Assembly (NCBI GenBank): GCA_964473485.1
Contig: CAYYPH010000001.1
Coordinates: forward strand, 124,001 to 188,000
Direction: 5' to 3'
Length of the DNA stretch: 64,000 nucleotides
DNA from: CAIVAT01 sp964473485
Lineage (GTDB): Bacteria; Bacteroidota; Bacteroidia; Bacteroidales; FEN-979
Shown here: positions 59,722-64,000 of the stretch, piece after piece
How the letters are laid out: each line of letters starts with the position of its first letter
Position numbering within the stretch: the first letter of the stretch is position 1
The notes under the pieces: generated by a model
What the model was told of the DNA's origin: nothing
Database searches by the model: none
Seen by the model: the letters and a program-made list of their open reading frames with translations, nothing else
Program-made: the position numbers and the translations under genes

Positions 59722-60729
59722 TTACTTTATTGCCTTCGAAAGTTTGGTAAAGAACTGCTCCTCTAACGATGCTCGTTCATAGATCATGTCGCTGAGCTGC
59801 TTTAACCGTTCCGGTCCCAGGTCGCGGTTTTTGCCGATACGCGCGGCATGGAGCGATATTTCCCGCCAGCCGTCGCCGATTATCATAAGTTCTTCCGAAA
59901 GTTCTTTTAAGACAGGATTATCGAGGATCCTGGAGGCCTGCTGAAGAAAGGTGGCATACATGAACCTGAACCCGGCGCCACCGGTTCCCTGGTCTTCGAG
60001 CAGGATGTTTATTTTGATGATCTCGTGCGACAGATGTTCGGTATCGCGGGCAAACTTCGGCCAGTCAACCACCTTTTTCGCGAACATCCTGATACCCTTA
60101 ACCCCCAGGAACGGGATGGGGATCCTGAGCATGTTGAAGCAGGCTTTTTTAATGCCTTTGACAATGGCCGGCCTGTAATCGATTTCCTGCGGAAGTTTGT
60201 CAAGGTGGAAAATAAACCCCGAGGGAGACATGTTTCCTCCGGCAAACCTCCCTTTCTGGAGCGACGAAACTTCCAGCTCCACGATCTTCGGGAAATAGGA
60301 GTCGCTGATCAGGTATTTTCCATCTGCAATGCCGACGGCGACAAGAAAATGAACGTTGATATGAACGCGTTCCCAGGAGGGCACATAATCCATGTAAAAA
60401 AAGTCGACCTGACAGGCGGTAGGTAATCCTTTGCCGATGAGCGAATCGAGTGCCTGTTTACCGGCGTTTTCATCCTTAAACCGGTAGGTTTTAAAACCAA
60501 CACCGAGCCTTTTTTCAATGTTGGTCCTCATCTGACCGGGCTTGTTCCTGACGATGAAAGTCGGGAAGGCAAACGATTTCATTTTATGGAAGTAGCCGAA
60601 AAAAATGCCTCCGGAAATGCCGAAGACAAGCGGTTCTGTTATTTCGAGGCCGCCGTGGCTGAGCAATGAGGTCAGGGTTCCCGACTCGCAATGAGCGGCC
60701 ATCTTATGCTGATAGTTCTCGATAATCAT
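59722..60729 (-). CDS. BtrH-like acyltransferase (BtrH_N plus DUF4872 type)
   Basis: The 335-residue protein starts MIIENYQHKMAAHCESGTLTSLLSHGG in outline: the HCESGTLTSLLSHGG segment holds the Cys of the BtrH N-terminal domain, followed by VFGISGGIFFGYF, TACQVDFFYMDYVP, and HFLVAVGIADGKYLISDSY, which suggests a papain-like Cys-His arrangement (His near 127). The rest is helical, as in DUF4872. BtrH in butirosin synthesis moves an acyl group from an acyl carrier protein to an amine. The adjacent acyl carrier protein gene, 18 bases downstream, supports the same kind of chemistry here. The acceptor is unknown. Confidence 0.83.
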   Translation of the reverse strand: MIIENYQHKMAAHCESGTLTSLLSHGGLEITEPLVFGISGGIFFGYFHKMKSFAFPTFIVRNKPGQMRTNIEKRLGVGFKTYRFKDENAGKQALDSLIGKGLPTACQVDFFYMDYVPSWERVHINVHFLVAVGIADGKYLISDSYFPKIVELEVSSLQKGRFAGGNMSPSGFIFHLDKLPQEIDYRPAIVKGIKKACFNMLRIPIPFLGVKGIRMFAKKVVDWPKFARDTEHLSHEIIKINILLEDQGTGGAGFRFMYATFLQQASRILDNPVLKELSEELMIIGDGWREISLHAARIGKNRDLGPERLKQLSDMIYERASLEEQFFTKLSKAIK

Positions 60730-61235
60730 TGGTTATTCTCTTCTGCTTTTGTCACAACGACAAAGGGATTGCCGGTGACTTCCTGGCTGATTCTGACTTT
60801 GGAGGGTCTGTTCTCTCCGACTACGGCGGCGTGCGTACCTTCAGAGTCGCTGATAAGCACGACCTGAAGCATGTTCGGCACAGCGATGTTGAATACCCGG
60901 GCATATCTTCTGAGTTCCTCTACAGTCGCAGTTCCGAAATATTTCATCTCCAGGTGTTTTTTTACCCTTGATTTGCGGATGGAGGCACGGGCGGCCAGTT
61001 CCGACAAGGTGAGGTCTTCAAGTACCATATGGTATTTCACCGGGCTTATCTCACCCGAAATCAGCCGGGTCCGCAGTTCTGACTCCAGGTTTCTTTTCTT
61101 AAGGAAAAAATCGTCGAGGTAATTGGCAGTGATGTAGGAACCGGTTTGCATCGGGCCATAATTACCGTCATCCTTTTCAACGTACAGGATCATCTGTTGT
61201 TCGGGACAATTTATATATCCTTCTTTTTCTTTCAT
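60726..61235 (-). CDS. unrecognised protein with HTH-like segment
   Basis: The 169-residue protein has an N-terminal beta-rich part (MILYVEKDDGNYGPMQTGSY), a helical middle, and at about 72-115 a segment resembling a helix-turn-helix (DLTLSELAARASIRKSRVKK), then VEELRRYARVFNIAVPNMLQ, the ending seen in XRE-type domains. A C-terminal beta part (about 125-169) follows. It may be a regulator of the cluster or a structural adaptor. I do not recognise the family. It overlaps the BtrH-like gene by 4 bases and follows the permease by 21 bases. Confidence 0.72.
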   Translation of the reverse strand: MKEKEGYINCPEQQMILYVEKDDGNYGPMQTGSYITANYLDDFFLKKRNLESELRTRLISGEISPVKYHMVLEDLTLSELAARASIRKSRVKKHLEMKYFGTATVEELRRYARVFNIAVPNMLQVVLISDSEGTHAAVVGENRPSKVRISQEVTGNPFVVVTKAEENNQ

Positions 61236-61256
61236 ATTCCGAAACCTGGATACGGA

Positions 61257-62444
61257 TCATTTCCGTTTTGCAAAAATAGTAATGCTGTAGATCATCGCCA
61301 AACCAAAAAAAGCGATCTGCAGGATTGAGTTGGGTAAGATGTTCATCAGGCTTCCGCCCCGTATAAAGAGTTCGAGGTAGTTGTCGATTCCCCAACGCAC
61401 CGGTGAAAGATGGCTGACCACCTGAATGGGTTCAGGCAGCAGGTGGACCGGCAGGAACGTACCGCTGATCACGCCAAGGAGTACAACCATAACAGAACCG
61501 AATAGGGCGGCCTGGTTATGGGTTGAAGCGGCGGTTCCGATGATCATGCCGAAACCGACGGCAGCAAGCGCGGCAGCGACGGTTGCAATAAGGATCAGCG
61601 CGGGCCGGCCTCCTGTTTCCAGGGCCGGAAGACCGAACATGGCCGTGAAGAGCCATTTGCCGATTGCCATCATCAGGGCAAACTGCATCAGGCAAACCAC
61701 CAGATAGACGAACACCTTGCCCGATAGCAACGATGCTGCCGGCACCGGTAACGTTTTAAGTCGAAGCGAACTTCCTTCATTCTTTTCGGCGATGATGCTA
61801 CCAGAAAGCGGGATGACGATGAAAAACATGGCGAAGAGTATAAATCCCGGCACATTGTTCTGGATCACGTTGGGCAGTATCGCGATTTTGTCCTTTACGG
61901 CAAATTCGACTTCGACCGGGGGAAGTTCGCTGAGACGCCGCTGCACGGTTTGCCTGATGGCATCCCTGACAGGTTCCGGGGTTCCCATCATGATCTCTTC
62001 CAGAATCCTGGCTGACTGCACTCCCCTGATTAAAAACCTCATGGAATTGACAAGCGCTTCCCGGTAACTTTCCTGCAACGCAGGATCTGCCAGGAAAAGG
62101 AGGGCTGAGTCGGGATGCCCGATCTGAAGCCCGAATTTATAAGTGCCTTTGCGGATCAGCTCGCCTGCTTCAGCCATCGTGATTTTCCGGTCGCCGATCG
62201 CCCTGACCACGGTGAACAAACCGGATGAATCGAGCGCACCGGCAACAGCGTCAGAGAATGGTGCTCCCGTTTCGTCAATGAACAGTAAATTGACCTTCTC
62301 CTGCTCATTTTTCAATGCCCTGTCCTGGGCAAGGGTTACAACAAAGATCAGAAGGGCGGGCATCAGGAACAGGATCACGAGCCCCGGAATATCACGGACC
62401 AGGATCAGAACCTCTTTTTTCAGGATGCTGCGGAACTTATTCAA
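61257..62444 (-). CDS. ABC-2 type transporter permease
   Basis: The 395-residue protein has the ABC2_membrane_3 layout: one N-terminal helix after KFRSILKKEVLILVRDIPG, a large extracytoplasmic domain (about 45-190), then five C-terminal helices including FILFAMFFIVIPLSGSIIAEK, LKTLPVPAASLLSGK and FGSVMVVLLGVISGTFLPV. Such permeases export lipids, polysaccharides or drugs with a separate ATPase. No ATPase gene lies in this window; it could be upstream beyond 64000. The start appears to be TTG 62444, 11 bases after the methyltransferase stop. Confidence 0.87.
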   Translation of the reverse strand: MNKFRSILKKEVLILVRDIPGLVILFLMPALLIFVVTLAQDRALKNEQEKVNLLFIDETGAPFSDAVAGALDSSGLFTVVRAIGDRKITMAEAGELIRKGTYKFGLQIGHPDSALLFLADPALQESYREALVNSMRFLIRGVQSARILEEIMMGTPEPVRDAIRQTVQRRLSELPPVEVEFAVKDKIAILPNVIQNNVPGFILFAMFFIVIPLSGSIIAEKNEGSSLRLKTLPVPAASLLSGKVFVYLVVCLMQFALMMAIGKWLFTAMFGLPALETGGRPALILIATVAAALAAVGFGMIIGTAASTHNQAALFGSVMVVLLGVISGTFLPVHLLPEPIQVVSHLSPVRWGIDNYLELFIRGGSLMNILPNSILQIAFFGLAMIYSITIFAKRK

Positions 62445-62455
62445 TTTTTTATGGT

Positions 62456-63547
62456 TCAGGTTGGGATTTTGATCGCTTCGACCAGGCCTACCGGTGCAAT
62501 GGTAGGAACGATGCGGGTGAGTTTAAGGCCTGAACCGGCCAGAAGCCGTTCATATTCAGTCCTTGTACGTTCCTTACCCCCGGTCATGGAAACCATCATC
62601 TGGATGTCGAGCAGTTTCGCGGTGGAGGGTTGGTTGCCTTCGGGCACGACCATTTCAATGATGAGTAACCGGCCGCCGGTTGGCATGACCCGGCTGATAT
62701 TTGAAAGGAGCCTGACAGATGGTGGATCATCCCAGTTGTGAATGATATTTTTTAGCAGATAAAGATCGGCACCAGGCAGCGTATCGCTGAAAAAATCGCC
62801 GTCTATAAAACTGATCCGGTCCTGCACGCCGGTTGCAGACATAAATCCGGAAGCGTTCGCCAGCGCCTCGGCTGTATCGAACAGGATCCCCTTTGCAGCA
62901 GGGTGTTTTTTAAGAATATGGGCGAGAAAGTGACCCTCGCCGCCCCCGATATCGGCGATCAGCCGGTATGGTGAAAAATCATAGGCGGAAAGAACGGGAC
63001 CCAGGCTTAGTTCTGATAAATCAGACATGGACTGGTCAAAGATCCTGTTTTCCTCCGGATGGTCCTTCAGGTAATCGTAGATTGGTTTTCCGTATGTATA
63101 TTCGAAGGCATTTTTACCCGTGGTCACGGCATAGGTCAGTTGGCTCATGAGGTTCCAGTTGACCGGTCCGAGGTGATGGAGGAGCATGTGACGCAGTGAT
63201 CCGCTTTCGTCGAGGAGCGCCTCAGCACGCCGGTTCAAGGCGAAACGCCCGTCTTTTTTCATCGTAAACACACCCTGGCTGGCCAGGGCACGCAGCAGCC
63301 GGTGGATATTGCCGGGATCGGCATGCACCGCTTTTGCAATTTCATCCGCATGCATGGGGCCAGCTTTAAGAAGGGTGGCAATATCAAGCCGGGCAGCAAC
63401 ATAGAGCGAAGGGAGTAACCAGAGGTTCTGAAATTGTTCGTAAAGTACGACACTGCCGGGGAACATCCGTTGGTTCAGGAAAAGCAGCGCTTTCCTGATG
63501 TTGTCGATGGATCTGACAAGCCAGTAGGGGGGGAGTTTCTCGTTCAT
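62456..63547 (-). CDS. family 2 O-methyltransferase
   Basis: The 363-residue protein starts MNEKLPPYWLVRSIDNIRKA at ATG 63547; a longer TTG start at 63571 would lie inside the -7 box. An N-terminal winged-helix dimerisation domain (LYVAARLDIATLLKAGPMHA, IHRLLRALASQGVFTM) precedes a SAM-binding fold (LIADIGGGEGHFLA, SFIDGDFFSDTLPGADLYLL, KNIIHNWDDPP with the catalytic-type His, GGRLLIIEMVVPEG). These enzymes methylate hydroxyl groups of aromatic or polyketide products, which fits a biosynthetic cluster. It is the first gene of the unit that runs to the sulfotransferase. Confidence 0.9.
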   Translation of the reverse strand: MNEKLPPYWLVRSIDNIRKALLFLNQRMFPGSVVLYEQFQNLWLLPSLYVAARLDIATLLKAGPMHADEIAKAVHADPGNIHRLLRALASQGVFTMKKDGRFALNRRAEALLDESGSLRHMLLHHLGPVNWNLMSQLTYAVTTGKNAFEYTYGKPIYDYLKDHPEENRIFDQSMSDLSELSLGPVLSAYDFSPYRLIADIGGGEGHFLAHILKKHPAAKGILFDTAEALANASGFMSATGVQDRISFIDGDFFSDTLPGADLYLLKNIIHNWDDPPSVRLLSNISRVMPTGGRLLIIEMVVPEGNQPSTAKLLDIQMMVSMTGGKERTRTEYERLLAGSGLKLTRIVPTIAPVGLVEAIKIPT

Positions 63548-63568
63548 GGGGCCCGGATGGTGTGCGGG

Positions 63569-63576
63569 CAAAAATA
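63569..63576 (-). promoter_or_regulatory. -7 promoter box for the methyltransferase-led cluster
   Basis: The minus strand reads TATTTTTG, 21 bases ahead of the ATG at 63547 and just after the upstream gene's stop. Confidence 0.5.
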
Positions 63577-63585
63577 CGACTTTTA

Positions 63586-64000
63586 TCAGAACTGGATCCG
63601 CCAGGTTCCCATCGGGAAGAAGGACATGCCGAAGAAGTCCTTTATTTCGCCGGTCGACGGATCGATGCGCTGCAGAGAGACATTGGTGAAGCTGGTTCTG
63701 TATTGCAGATCGACGAAAAATTCCATGTTGTAACCCGGCAGGTTCCGGCGGATTCCGAACCGGAATGCAACCCGCTTGTACTCCGGGAAACGGGGAACAT
63801 AGGCCTGATCCCAGTCATAAACCGGTTCGGCAGCGGCCACCGTGGCATCCACAGCATATGGAATATATGGGTTACCTCCTGCCCATGTGGCACGCAATCC
63901 AAAAGACATCACACCCCATTTTCGCCTGCCCATCACAAATTCATACCCTCCGGCGGCATTCAGGGCATAACGCACGTTAAAGGCGGAGTTTCTGTTTACC
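63586..64000 (-). CDS. C-terminal part of an outer membrane TonB-dependent-receptor-like barrel (runs off the right edge)
   Basis: The frame is open from the right edge and ends at TGA 63586, giving about 137 residues. It alternates amphipathic strands (NAAGGYEFVMGRRKWGVMSF, AFRFGIRRNLPGYNMEFFVD) and ends GMSFFPMGTWRIQF with a terminal phenylalanine, the classic C-terminal barrel signature of TonB-dependent receptors and similar outer membrane proteins. The plug and TonB box would lie outside the window, so the class is inferred. A GTG at 63975 is internal, not the start. Confidence 0.7.
   Translation of the reverse strand, partial: VNRNSAFNVRYALNAAGGYEFVMGRRKWGVMSFGLRATWAGGNPYIPYAVDATVAAAEPVYDWDQAYVPRFPEYKRVAFRFGIRRNLPGYNMEFFVDLQYRTSFTNVSLQRIDPSTGEIKDFFGMSFFPMGTWRIQF

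Noticed and set aside
1..64000. tRNA, rRNA, insertion sequence, integrase, toxin-antitoxin or phage genes
   Set aside because: No gap is large enough for rRNA, no cloverleaf-like segment was noticed in the gaps, and no translated product resembles a transposase, integrase or phage protein; a computed scan was not possible.

Overview
The window reads as a chromosomal segment of a free-living member of the Bacteroidota. I infer the Bacteroidales/Lentimicrobium neighbourhood from protein style only and did not test this. Support comes from TAnnTTTG-type -7 promoter boxes ahead of many genes, the near absence of Shine-Dalgarno sites, several proteins with type IX secretion (T9SS) C-terminal domains, a PorP/SprF protein, a TonB-dependent receptor tail, and Bacteroidota-specific families (DUF4301, DUF6580, a TlpA-like protein with an N-terminal extension). 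By eye I found no tRNA, rRNA, CRISPR array, insertion sequence or phage gene. No gap between genes exceeds 300 bases.

Layout. 1-1345: 5' part of a secreted protein gene leaving the left edge. 1437-9588: core genes ffh, folD-queE-(PorE-like OmpA protein) with overlapping starts, then thrS-infC-rpmI-rplT, closed by a two-way terminator. 9639-13439 (minus): a TlpA-like thioredoxin protein and a DUF4301/DUF218 pair. 13480-15174: subtilisin-like T9SS protease. 15175-15997: AT-rich palindrome cluster and a small XRE-type regulator. 15998-17519: ndk and a DHH phosphoesterase. 17536-24565: two FKBP-type lipoproteins, a PKD protein with a type B T9SS tail, its PorP/SprF partner, and a large deacetylase-like T9SS protein.

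24562-45995 is the main accessory feature: about 21 kb of minus-strand genes that look like one exopolysaccharide locus. From its 5' end (45995) it encodes a CheY-like receiver, a sugar transferase fused to a degenerate receiver, a half-length TolC-like protein, a Wzc-like protein carrying a LysM domain, a Wzx flippase, a Wzy/ligase-like polymerase, a 46-residue membrane protein, seven glycosyltransferases including two tandem duplicated pairs, a beta-helix T9SS protein, a zinc-ribbon methyltransferase, and two hybrid histidine kinases without sensor domains. No Wza-type export protein was seen. The locus therefore seems to combine its own phosphorelay with an unusual envelope-crossing apparatus, and it is my best candidate for an undescribed system.

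46101-52918 (minus) is the order mutL-rhomboid-rhomboid-EEP nuclease-uvrB. 53126-56101 holds a DUF6580 membrane protein, an amidohydrolase lipoprotein and an unrecognised secreted protein. 56172-63547 (minus) looks like a small biosynthetic cluster: PaaK-like adenylating enzyme, outer membrane protein, sulfotransferase, acyl carrier protein, BtrH-like acyltransferase, an HTH-like protein, an ABC-2 permease and an O-methyltransferase. The window ends inside a TonB-receptor-like gene.
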